Shown here piece after piece: positions 8,972-16,688 of a stretch of DNA of 64,000 bases. A program made the position numbers and the translations under genes. The notes under the pieces were generated by a model that was not told the DNA's origin, searched no databases, and saw nothing but the letters and a program-made list of their open reading frames with translations. Location: positions 62,001 through 126,000 of the forward strand of contig DAOUKR010000015.1 of the NCBI GenBank assembly GCA_034421095.1, written 5' to 3'. Source of the DNA: JAGWBG01 sp034421095. GTDB lineage: Bacteria > Chloroflexota > Dehalococcoidia > Lucifugimonadales > JAGWBF01. Every line of letters starts with the position of its first letter. Position 1 is the first letter of the stretch.

Positions 8972-9938
8972 CCTTTTGCCCCCGCAGGCGGGGGATAATC
9001 TCGTTGGCTACAGTTTCTATATGCCTGGCCCGGTCTTCCGGGGGGCAGGCCCAGCTGAAAAGGAAATGTCTCGCTCCGGCCTCCGCGTATTCTTCCAGAC
9101 GGCGCACGCACTCCTCCATCGGGCCAAGCACACAGTACCGACCAACGATGTCCATGAAGTCACCGGAGTACTGGTACTGCATCCCCAGAGAGCGGGCCGC
9201 TACCTGGGCCGCCTCCTCCCTGGTATCGTAGATGGACATGAACTGGAAATTGGCCCACTGAAAACCGGAAAGGTCCCGGCCCTCGTCGACAGCAAAGGCA
9301 TGAATCTGTTCCACACTGTCCCGGTATCTCTCCGGGCTGTAGAGGTAGGGAAACCAGCCATCCCCGTAGCGGACCGCCCGGCGCATGGCGGCATCACGGC
9401 GCCCGGCCACCCAGACCGGTGGGTGAGGCTGCTGGGCGGGCGGCGGCGCTATGGTCACGTCGTCGAGCTTGTAGTACCGGCCCTGGTAGTCCACGTTCTC
9501 CTGGGTCCAGAGCCTTTTCAGTGCCTCAAGGCACTCGTCGGTCCTGCCGCCCCTCTGCCTGACGGATATTCCCGCGGCCTGAAACTCCACCGGATACTCG
9601 CCCCCCACCCCTATGCCCAGCATGAGGCGGCCACCTGAGGCGATGTCCAGGGTGGAGGTCAGCTTTGCCAGGATGGTGGGATGATAGAAGGGGATGAGCA
9701 CCACCGAGGAGAGAAGGCGTATTGTGCTGGTGGCCCCTGCGGCTACGGCCAGGACGGGCAGCACGGCGCTGGACGGCCCGGGGGGATTCCCCCGCATGAA
9801 ATGCTCCCCCGACCCCACGTACTCGAAACCCAGTTCCTCCAGCCAGCGCGCCTCGGCAGCCGTCTCCTCGACACCCAGCCCCAAGACGGCCCCGAAGTGA
9901 AGCTCCGACTTGTGCGCTGTGGCGCAGGACTCAACCAT
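8949..9938 (-). CDS. LLM class flavin-dependent oxidoreductase
   Basis: This 329-residue protein has the bacterial luciferase-like TIM barrel. Visible family marks are the N-terminal WLEELGFEYVGSGEH, the segment GRLMLGIGVGGEY and PPVWVAGRRDAAMRRA. Such enzymes use FMNH2 or F420 for monooxygenation or hydride transfer; the overall pattern resembles actinobacterial F420-dependent members, but the cofactor is not certain. The gene starts at ATG 9938 with GGAGAGA about a dozen bases upstream, and a TATAAT (minus strand, 9985-9990) lies ahead of it. Its final residues after IIPRLRG are encoded by the dispersed hairpin repeat, so the native C-terminus may have been replaced. Confidence 0.88.
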   Translation of the reverse strand: MVESCATAHKSELHFGAVLGLGVEETAAEARWLEELGFEYVGSGEHFMRGNPPGPSSAVLPVLAVAAGATSTIRLLSSVVLIPFYHPTILAKLTSTLDIASGGRLMLGIGVGGEYPVEFQAAGISVRQRGGRTDECLEALKRLWTQENVDYQGRYYKLDDVTIAPPPAQQPHPPVWVAGRRDAAMRRAVRYGDGWFPYLYSPERYRDSVEQIHAFAVDEGRDLSGFQWANFQFMSIYDTREEAAQVAARSLGMQYQYSGDFMDIVGRYCVLGPMEECVRRLEEYAEAGARHFLFSWACPPEDRARHIETVANEIIPRLRGQKGFPLSRE

Positions 9939-10039
9939 AGCTGTACTATCTCTCCTCTGCCGAACGGTCTCTCATTTCGTGGGGATTATATCACAGGAGT
10001 AGTTCTTGACATCTTATGCGCCTGACGTCCTATCTGCCT

Positions 10040-10375
10040 CTATTCATTCACTAGGACGTCGACCGTGGTCCCAAGCACACTGGCGATGCGGACTAGGGCC
10101 GAGGTGGACCCCGGTTTTCGTCCACGCTCAATCTCGGAGAGGTAACCCACGGCAATACCGGTTTTCTCGGATAGTTTCCTCAAGGTCATGCCATGGTGGT
10201 TCCGAAAGGCCAGAATGGGACCCTTCCCCCGCATAATGGAGAGAGCGACCTCGTGCGGAACACGCACGCCGTCGTCCGCTTTCCGAGCGGCCAGCATGTC
10301 CTCAAGTTGGCTATTGCGCTCGATGAGAGCGTCGTACTCCTTCCGGGTCATGGTGATGGTCTTTTCTCTAGTCAT
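10040..10375 (-). CDS. XRE-family transcriptional regulator
   Basis: A 111-residue DNA-binding protein. Residues about 1-45 are a charged helical segment, and about 50-108 form a Cro/CI-type helix-turn-helix with MTLRKLSEKTGIAVGYLSEIERG as the core. The lead-in segment resembles antitoxins of HigA/MqsA-like systems, but no toxin-sized gene adjoins it on either side, so it may be an orphan regulator. AGGAG lies a few bases before ATG 10375. It sits between two luciferase-like monooxygenase genes on the same strand and may control one of them; that is inference. Confidence 0.82.
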   Translation of the reverse strand: MTREKTITMTRKEYDALIERNSQLEDMLAARKADDGVRVPHEVALSIMRGKGPILAFRNHHGMTLRKLSEKTGIAVGYLSEIERGRKPGSTSALVRIASVLGTTVDVLVNE

Positions 10376-10486
10376 AGGCCTCTCTCCTGTGTCGGATTCT
10401 CAGAACCACCATGGTTGAGGCATCCGGGAAAGAGGACGAACCCAAGGGACAAGGCCAAGCTTCGGTGGCTTGCTTGCTGCGGGTAG

Positions 10487-10510
10487 GCGGGCCTCATTTG
10501 TCAGGCCCGC
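10487..10510 (-). terminator. Candidate hairpin terminator of the 10517-11674 gene
   Basis: A perfect 8-base stem (GCGGGCCT / AGGCCCGC) with an 8-base loop begins seven bases after the stop codon of the monooxygenase gene. No run of U follows, so it may be a weak terminator or an mRNA-end stabiliser. Confidence 0.45.
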
Positions 10511-10516
10511 AGGCAG

Positions 10517-11674
10517 CTACAAGGTGGCGGGCTTGGTGGGCCGGAAGTGGGGCATGACCTCCCGGGCAAATATCTCAATCTGCTCCTTGTACTCCCGCCA
10601 GGGTGTGCCTTCGGGCCAGTGGAGGACAATCTGGTCCAGGCCTGGGTACTTCTCCTCCATCTCCTTGAGGAAGCTGACGAAATGGTCGGGCGGCCCGCAT
10701 ATCCAGGCGTTCTGGGCCACTCCGTCCTCTATGTAGGGAATTCGGGTGGGAGCGCCGGGCGTACCCCAGGGGCGGCCGTTCTCGTCGGAGTACCGGACGA
10801 AGCCGAAGGGAGCGAACCACTTGTAGCGCTCGTCGTGGCTGTCCCGGACCCGGCGGACAGCCTCTTCCTCGGTATCCGCCAGGTAGAACCCCACGCTCAG
10901 GGACATGTTCTCACCCAGTTGGAGGTCGCGTCCGTACTTGGCGGACATATCTCGATAATCGTGGAACAGCTTGTCCACCAGCTTCTCCCCCGTCAGCGCC
11001 AGCATAGCCTTGAAACCCTTGCTGACCAGGTACTCCAGAGTCCTGCCGCTGGCTATGGGCTGCCAGATTTCCACGGGGCGGTTGACGGGCCTGGGGACCA
11101 GGGTGATTTCCTTCAAATCGTAACCCCGGTAGGGAACCTGGGGCGGGATCGTATAGTGCTTGCCCTGGTGGGAAAAGGACTCCTCGTTGAAAGCCTTCAG
11201 GATAATTTCTATTTGCTCCTCAAACAGCTCCCTGTTGGCCTCGTTGTCAATGACCGGTGCCCCGAAGCTTTCCACCTCCCTGGAGTGATACCCCCGGCCC
11301 ACACCGAAGATTATCCGGCCTCCGGTCAGGATGTCGGCCATGGCGTAGTCCTCGGCAATGCGAAGGGGATGCCACATGGGGACGATGTTGAAGGCGGAGC
11401 CGAACTTGAGATTCCTGGTCTGGGAAGCCAGATAGGTTCCCAACAGGATGAGGTTGGGCAGGCACTCGTATCCCTCCCTCTGAAAATGGTGCTCGGCAGT
11501 CCACATGGCATAAAAGCCCTGCTCGTCCAGGAGCTTGGCCAGCTGAGTGGCGTTGTCCAAGGCCTCCACCAGACGCTCGTTGGGGTATCTGCGCTCGTCG
11601 GCGGGAGTGCCCTCCCTGCCGATGTTCTCCAGGTCAATCTGACCCACGTACAGCACCGAAAATTTATCTATCAT
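10517..11674 (-). CDS. LLM class flavin-dependent oxidoreductase
   Basis: A 385-residue luciferase-like monooxygenase, closer in length to LuxA-type alkanal monooxygenases than its neighbour at 8949-9938. Marks are GFYAMWTAEHHF early, then GGRIIFGVGRGYHSREVESFG and RPVEIWQPIASG. FMN/FADH2-dependent hydroxylation or ring cleavage of an organic substrate is the expected chemistry. It is transcribed alone, with a hairpin immediately behind it. Proteins of this family are strongly expanded in SAR202-type Chloroflexota, where they are proposed to attack recalcitrant organic matter; that link is inference. AGAGAGGAAC precedes ATG 11674. Confidence 0.87.
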   Translation of the reverse strand: MIDKFSVLYVGQIDLENIGREGTPADERRYPNERLVEALDNATQLAKLLDEQGFYAMWTAEHHFQREGYECLPNLILLGTYLASQTRNLKFGSAFNIVPMWHPLRIAEDYAMADILTGGRIIFGVGRGYHSREVESFGAPVIDNEANRELFEEQIEIILKAFNEESFSHQGKHYTIPPQVPYRGYDLKEITLVPRPVNRPVEIWQPIASGRTLEYLVSKGFKAMLALTGEKLVDKLFHDYRDMSAKYGRDLQLGENMSLSVGFYLADTEEEAVRRVRDSHDERYKWFAPFGFVRYSDENGRPWGTPGAPTRIPYIEDGVAQNAWICGPPDHFVSFLKEMEEKYPGLDQIVLHWPEGTPWREYKEQIEIFAREVMPHFRPTKPATL

Positions 11675-11806
11675 ATTGTTCCTCTCTCCATTCTAGGAAA
11701 ACTCTGACATCTACAATTCCGGTCGTGCCTCCGGTAGATTCGCCGTGGCGAACCTTGAGCCGGAATCCATACCTCCAAATTCCGGCCGGTTGCAGCACCG
11801 CTAATT

Positions 11807-14800
11807 TTACCACAAGCCATGGTAAATCTGTACGCCCCCGTTTTCGTATGCGACCCTCGCCAGCCCCTCCTCGACCATCTCGTCGAACTTCCCAAGTCCC
11901 CGCTGGGGATAGTAGGCACGCTCCAGCTGCCCCACCACCACGTATTCCACCTCGTACTGCCTCAGCAACTCCAGTGCCCGACCCACGTCCGACGTGGAAT
12001 ATATCTCCTCAACGTCGGAGATTCGGTCCCTCACGGCATAGTCGTACCTCATGCGCTGCTGAATCTGGTGCCAGGGCCAGCCCAGGACGGTGGGGAGGCC
12101 GGTGTAGTTCGCTATCCGGGAACTCCAGTGATACTGCTCATTATGCGCCTCCAGCACCACCGGCGAGCCTCTGACGTGGTCCTGAAGCCACATTATTGCA
12201 TCGTAGTCCCACCGAAGCTCTATGGGTTGGTCATCATCCCAGTGCACCGCCCTTGTCATGTAGTCGGCCCCGTCCAGGGTCACGGTTTGGGTATCGAACC
12301 TGTTGGAGAGGCGCGCCCTGGTTCCCAGTATGGGGTAGATAAAGCTTGATGCAAGGAGTAGGGCCAGCATAGTCAGCCACGCCCCCCTGTAGATGGACAT
12401 TCCCCTCAACCTGAAGATGCCCCTTGAAGCCAGATACCACAGGATGCAGGCTGAAGCGATGGCGAAAAGTATCCACACCTCCAGGTAATACTTGAACAGG
12501 GTGTTCATCCTGCCAATGTCGTCCTTTGCCCTCACGAAATCCACCCCTATGGCAACGAGAAGGGCCATGCCAATCAGAATCAGGGGGAAGATGGCGTATG
12601 GTGTGCCCTCATTCCTGTCGCAAAGGACTTTCCCCGCCACCCAGACTGTGAGGCCCAGTAGGAGGCAGAGCAGGGCCGCAGTCCAGTATCCCGCCACGGC
12701 CAGGTATATGACCACCAACCCACCGAGGACCAACGCCGCTACAGTCCATGCCGACAGCCTCATTCCGCCCATCATAGCTGCAGGAGAGCGCCGGACCAGG
12801 GACGCAAACATACCCTTGATGTGTGCCCATGACAGGAACAGGAGGAAGGTGACTATCAGAAATAGGTACAGTCCGTGTATGCCCAGGAAGTGGTGCAACG
12901 GTGTCTGCCACTTGTTGACATCAAGACCTGTGGGGAAGGGATGGTAGCTCAGGTGGAAGGGAAGGAAGGCGAGTATACTCAGCACCACCACGCCCACCGC
13001 CAGGGCCAGAAAGAGGGCCAATCTCTTCATCGGGTCCCCTCGTACCAGGTAGACCCCGGCCCCCATGAACAGGACGGTCAGTATCACGTAGGTGGGGTAG
13101 TCCCAGCTGTTTATGGCCCAGAGGGAGCCAACAGTCACCGCCAGGGCCACCGCAGTCGAGACTAGCCACCATACACCGACAGACCTCAGTCCCACCATCA
13201 GGCTGACGGAAAGCCCAAGGGCCAGCAGGGTGAAGGGTATGACTACCAGGTGGGCGTGCAGGTCGGCAAACAGAAAGGTGAAGAACGGGAACTCGGTGAT
13301 ATGGTGCCCCAATTCCGGACCCGAGAAGACCTTGTCGGGCAGCCAGAAGGTGAGAGCGGAGGGGGTCACGTCGTTCATTACGGGCAGCATACGGCTGCTG
13401 CGCCAGAAGTCGAAGGCCGGGAAGGTTTCGCCCCTGACGGCACTCTTCCAACCTCCCTCCACAAGCTGCACGATTCCATCCAGGTTCCCGATTACCGCCA
13501 CCAGTAGCGCCGCCATAAGCCCGGCTATGACAGGTCCCCATGGTCCTGTCGTTCCCCTTGCGTCAGACGCGGGGCGTTGTTCACTTGTGCGCCGTGGCGT
13601 AAAGGTTTCCTCGTGTGGGAGACCTGGTGTGGGGGATACGTCGCCCTCATCCCCGCCTTCCCCCTTGACGGGGGAATGTGCCTCTCCCGCGCCCGGTCTC
13701 AGGCGGCCCATTCCTGCCGTGACGTTGTATACCAGGGAGTAAGCCCCCGTAGCCGTCAGGGCGAACATGAGAGGGATTGCAAGGTTGTAGGCCACCGACG
13801 GCAGGATGCCCGTCCCTTTAATCAGGGTCGCAACGATGAATTGGCCCCAGTAGTAGTAGTTCAAGTACCCTCCGGCAAACCAGGGGTCGAAGGGCGGCAT
13901 GTAGGTCGAGCGGAGGACGGCGTTCAGGTAGGCAAAGTCCATCGGCTTTTCCCCGCCCAGGTAGGGGTGCCAGAGGTCCGGGTTTGCCATTCGTACCGCA
14001 ACGAACGAGAGAAAGGCGGCCAGGAAGAGGACTTCCCCTATGACAAGGAGTCGCCAGTTTCCGGCGATGAATTCCCTGAACTCCCTCCATCGGGCCGCCA
14101 GCACCAGGGCCGATAGAAAGGCAATCGTCAGTATGCCCACAAGAACCGAGAGCCGGGAGAAGCTCATCCATTCCAGGCTCGCCAGAAGCCAGGCAACGTA
14201 GCTAACGCCCAGTATCCCCAGAAGCCTTGCCAGGACTATCCCCCGGTCCGGCAGGGGCCGGAACAGGAAGATAGCCAGGGGCAGCGCCGCCAGATAGATT
14301 AGCTCAACCAGCAGGAGCCACGCCAGGATGGGAACATCGTTGGTCCAGCTATCCCGCTTTATGATGTCCGACCAGGTGCCTCCCTCACGCTGTACAGCCT
14401 TCTGCTCAGGACTCAACATCAGGCCCACCGGAGGGGTCTCCGGCGTACCCCTTGTCAGCATGGCGTAGAGCCGGGACTTGGATAGGTCGTCCTCGTTTCT
14501 GAAGAGGAGCACCTTGGGGTGGTCGTAGTTTATAACGTTTTCGTCGGCGTACCCCAGGTTCAGGGACACCGGCGCAGGACTGAGTCCCTTTAGAGACTCT
14601 GGTTCGGGGACCTGTGCACGAGTAAAGGTGTCGTCTACGAAGGCAACTCCCAGCAACTCCGGGTAGGAGGTGAAAGCCCTCTCCATCCTGTACCCCAACT
14701 CCCCGGAGAAGAGCAGATTGTAGTATCGAGAGCTTAGAGGATAACGCTCAGGAAGACGGGCCACGCTCCCATAGGTGCGGTTGCTGTAGAATATCAGGTA

Positions 14801-16423
14801 ATCCCCACCGGACAGGTGGTCGGCGATGGTATCCATCTTCCCGTAGGTATCACCCTCGTAGATGGGTATCTGCCGCACCTGGTAGTTGTAGATATTGGGT
14901 ATCCCTTCGTCCCAGTGGTTGTCGGTGACTATAACGGAGTTCCTGGGCACGTTCTCGTTTATCCAGTCCGACGCCTGTATCGCCGGATGGGAACGGGCAT
15001 ACACTCCCTCGAAGGCAAGGGCGTAGAAGGCGGTGGCTACCACCACGAAGGCCATTACCCCGATAACCGCACGAGGGGCATATCGGGCTAAAGACTCCCT
15101 CGTTCTTACCCCCGGCACAAGAGCGGTCCTCAGCTTGCCGAAAGGGCGGAGTGCCGGATATGAGATGACCCGACCGAATTGGGGCGACCTAGTCCAGTCC
15201 AGCATCCCAAAGAGCATCCCCGCCCCCATGAGTATCAAGAATGGTATGAGTGGGAGGATATAACGCAGGAACTTGACCTCGAAGATACCCAGCATAAGGA
15301 AATTGGGAATCACCCATGCAAGGAAAAGCATCTGCCCCCTGGGAGGGGCGGCTTTCCTGGCTATCTTGAACACGGCCAGGGCTGTGGTAAATAGCAACCC
15401 GCCCCAGGCTACGACGCCAAGGGGTAGGCCCAGTCCCCATATTGAGGTCTGCTGAAGCTCGTACAGGAACGGAGTAGACCCAACGTACTGGACGGTGAAG
15501 GGGACCTTTCCCGCCGTCCTTGCGACGTTAGTCGCCTCCCACATGAGGTCTCCCACAAATTCGCGAACGTCCAGGAGGGCGTAGGGGGTGGTAACGAAGA
15601 AAACAGCCGCCGCCATAGCCCCCGCCGCCAGGGCATGGACTCCCACTCTGTAGACGTGCTCCCGGGACGGCATGACCCACGCCCCCCCGGCAGTAGCGAA
15701 CAGGCTGAACCCGTAGACCGCCAGCAAGGGCAACACCAGGGGCAATACGCTTACCTTGGCAGCGATGGTCAGACCAACGCAGGCCCCCAGTAGCAACGAG
15801 TCCCTTAGCCTGCGCCGCTCCATCACCTGGAGCATGGCCCAGAAGGATGCCATCAAGAACAAGACCAGGAGCGGCTCAGGCCTGTAGAAGTGGCTGTTCT
15901 GGATATGGACTACCGCCAGGGCCACAAGGGCCGCGGCCAGTAGTCCGACCCTCCGGTCGTATATGCGCTTGCCCAGCAGATATACGATGAACACCGTTCC
16001 CGCGTCGGCCAGGGCCATGATGCTCCTGCCCAGATAGCCCATGCTCTGAAGGGTGTTCAGGTCCGTGAAGGGTTCAAGCACGAACCGGAGGGCGACCAGA
16101 AGGTAGATAAGTACGCTTCCCAGAGAGAACCAGTGGGGGTTGAGGGGACTCTTATCGGCGTCGAAGAAGGTGCCGAGACTAGGGAGGCCCGGCTCCATCT
16201 CCGGATGTTCTCTGGTGCAGTCGGTGTAGCCTGGTGCCTCGGTGAGTACTCGGTACATGCAGTCGGCCCGCATGTAGAAGGACCGCTCATCAGGATGGAA
16301 GCCATAGCCCTGGTCCCAACCTATTCCGTAAAAGCGCAGACCCAGGGCTATTACAAGGATGAGGGGCAATAGCAACCCGGGCGATAGTGTCCTGAAGCGA
16401 GCGCTGAGACCAGGCCAGTCCAT
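11807..16423 (-). CDS. GT-C glycosyltransferase-like / Chlor_Arch_YYY (DUF2298) fusion membrane protein
   Basis: A 1538-residue polytopic membrane protein made of two related halves. The N-terminal half (about 1-600) looks like a PMT/ArnT-type GT-C glycosyltransferase: a first helix at about 15-33, then FHPDERSF at about 40, where the catalytic acidic pair of GT-C enzymes sits, followed by many helices and a soluble segment at about 470-640. The C-terminal half (about 690-1538) carries YYYWG near residue 854, the signature of the Chlor_Arch_YYY family known from Chloroflexi and archaea, with many further helices. A hydrophilic stretch at about 903-959 looks inserted. Lipid-linked sugar transfer to an envelope glycan or protein is plausible but unproven. 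GAGGT lies just before ATG 16423; a weak promoter (GGTAAA 16483-16488, ATTCTA 16459-16464 as written on +) precedes it. Confidence 0.83.
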   Translation of the reverse strand: MDWPGLSARFRTLSPGLLLPLILVIALGLRFYGIGWDQGYGFHPDERSFYMRADCMYRVLTEAPGYTDCTREHPEMEPGLPSLGTFFDADKSPLNPHWFSLGSVLIYLLVALRFVLEPFTDLNTLQSMGYLGRSIMALADAGTVFIVYLLGKRIYDRRVGLLAAALVALAVVHIQNSHFYRPEPLLVLFLMASFWAMLQVMERRRLRDSLLLGACVGLTIAAKVSVLPLVLPLLAVYGFSLFATAGGAWVMPSREHVYRVGVHALAAGAMAAAVFFVTTPYALLDVREFVGDLMWEATNVARTAGKVPFTVQYVGSTPFLYELQQTSIWGLGLPLGVVAWGGLLFTTALAVFKIARKAAPPRGQMLFLAWVIPNFLMLGIFEVKFLRYILPLIPFLILMGAGMLFGMLDWTRSPQFGRVISYPALRPFGKLRTALVPGVRTRESLARYAPRAVIGVMAFVVVATAFYALAFEGVYARSHPAIQASDWINENVPRNSVIVTDNHWDEGIPNIYNYQVRQIPIYEGDTYGKMDTIADHLSGGDYLIFYSNRTYGSVARLPERYPLSSRYYNLLFSGELGYRMERAFTSYPELLGVAFVDDTFTRAQVPEPESLKGLSPAPVSLNLGYADENVINYDHPKVLLFRNEDDLSKSRLYAMLTRGTPETPPVGLMLSPEQKAVQREGGTWSDIIKRDSWTNDVPILAWLLLVELIYLAALPLAIFLFRPLPDRGIVLARLLGILGVSYVAWLLASLEWMSFSRLSVLVGILTIAFLSALVLAARWREFREFIAGNWRLLVIGEVLFLAAFLSFVAVRMANPDLWHPYLGGEKPMDFAYLNAVLRSTYMPPFDPWFAGGYLNYYYWGQFIVATLIKGTGILPSVAYNLAIPLMFALTATGAYSLVYNVTAGMGRLRPGAGEAHSPVKGEGGDEGDVSPTPGLPHEETFTPRRTSEQRPASDARGTTGPWGPVIAGLMAALLVAVIGNLDGIVQLVEGGWKSAVRGETFPAFDFWRSSRMLPVMNDVTPSALTFWLPDKVFSGPELGHHITEFPFFTFLFADLHAHLVVIPFTLLALGLSVSLMVGLRSVGVWWLVSTAVALAVTVGSLWAINSWDYPTYVILTVLFMGAGVYLVRGDPMKRLALFLALAVGVVVLSILAFLPFHLSYHPFPTGLDVNKWQTPLHHFLGIHGLYLFLIVTFLLFLSWAHIKGMFASLVRRSPAAMMGGMRLSAWTVAALVLGGLVVIYLAVAGYWTAALLCLLLGLTVWVAGKVLCDRNEGTPYAIFPLILIGMALLVAIGVDFVRAKDDIGRMNTLFKYYLEVWILFAIASACILWYLASRGIFRLRGMSIYRGAWLTMLALLLASSFIYPILGTRARLSNRFDTQTVTLDGADYMTRAVHWDDDQPIELRWDYDAIMWLQDHVRGSPVVLEAHNEQYHWSSRIANYTGLPTVLGWPWHQIQQRMRYDYAVRDRISDVEEIYSTSDVGRALELLRQYEVEYVVVGQLERAYYPQRGLGKFDEMVEEGLARVAYENGGVQIYHGLW
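13640..13680. repeat. Repeat-like segment inside the YYY protein gene
   Basis: The plus-strand run CCCTCATCCCCGCCTTCCCC followed by a CTTGACGGGGGAA segment has the same design as the dispersed element at 41801-41860 and 61671-61706 (CCCTCATCC...CCTTC...GGGGGAGAAGG). It lies in the part of the gene encoding a hydrophilic, low-complexity loop of about 55 residues between two membrane helices, so it looks like an in-frame repeat insertion. Confidence 0.5.
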
Positions 16424-16595
16424 TCATACCTCGGCAAGGTGTAACCGTGTATGAATCTATTCTAACAACCCCATATCGCGATGGTAAACTAAAAAGGGCC
16501 TGATAAACAATGAGAGGTATGGGACATGGGCCGCAAGGGGTACTTTGGGTAACTCGTTCCCCTACATGTCATTTCTGTATGTGTTAGCTAATTCG

Positions 16596-16625
16596 TTGAC
16601 AGAGCATATCAGATTTTGATATGCT
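16596..16625 (+). promoter_or_regulatory. Promoter of the solute-binding protein gene
   Basis: Perfect -35 TTGACA (16596-16601), 18-base spacer, -10 TATGCT (16620-16625). The gene starts 64 bases further on at ATG 16689. Confidence 0.65.
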
Positions 16626-16626
16626 C
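16602..16626. promoter_or_regulatory. Perfect 9-base inverted repeat over spacer and -10 (operator-like)
   Basis: Arms GAGCATATC (16602-16610) and GATATGCTC (16618-16626) with a 7-base centre fill the spacer and the -10 box of the promoter above. A dimeric repressor bound here would block RNA polymerase directly. No regulator gene is adjacent. Confidence 0.6.
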
Positions 16627-16688
16627 CGGGACGTTCCAAGTGACCCAGGTTAGGGGCCGATTCTATGGCAGTAGTTAGGGTAATTCGA

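Noticed and set aside
10040..10375. XRE gene as half of a toxin-antitoxin pair
   Set aside because: No toxin-sized reading frame adjoins it on the same strand; both flanks are non-coding and then monooxygenase genes.
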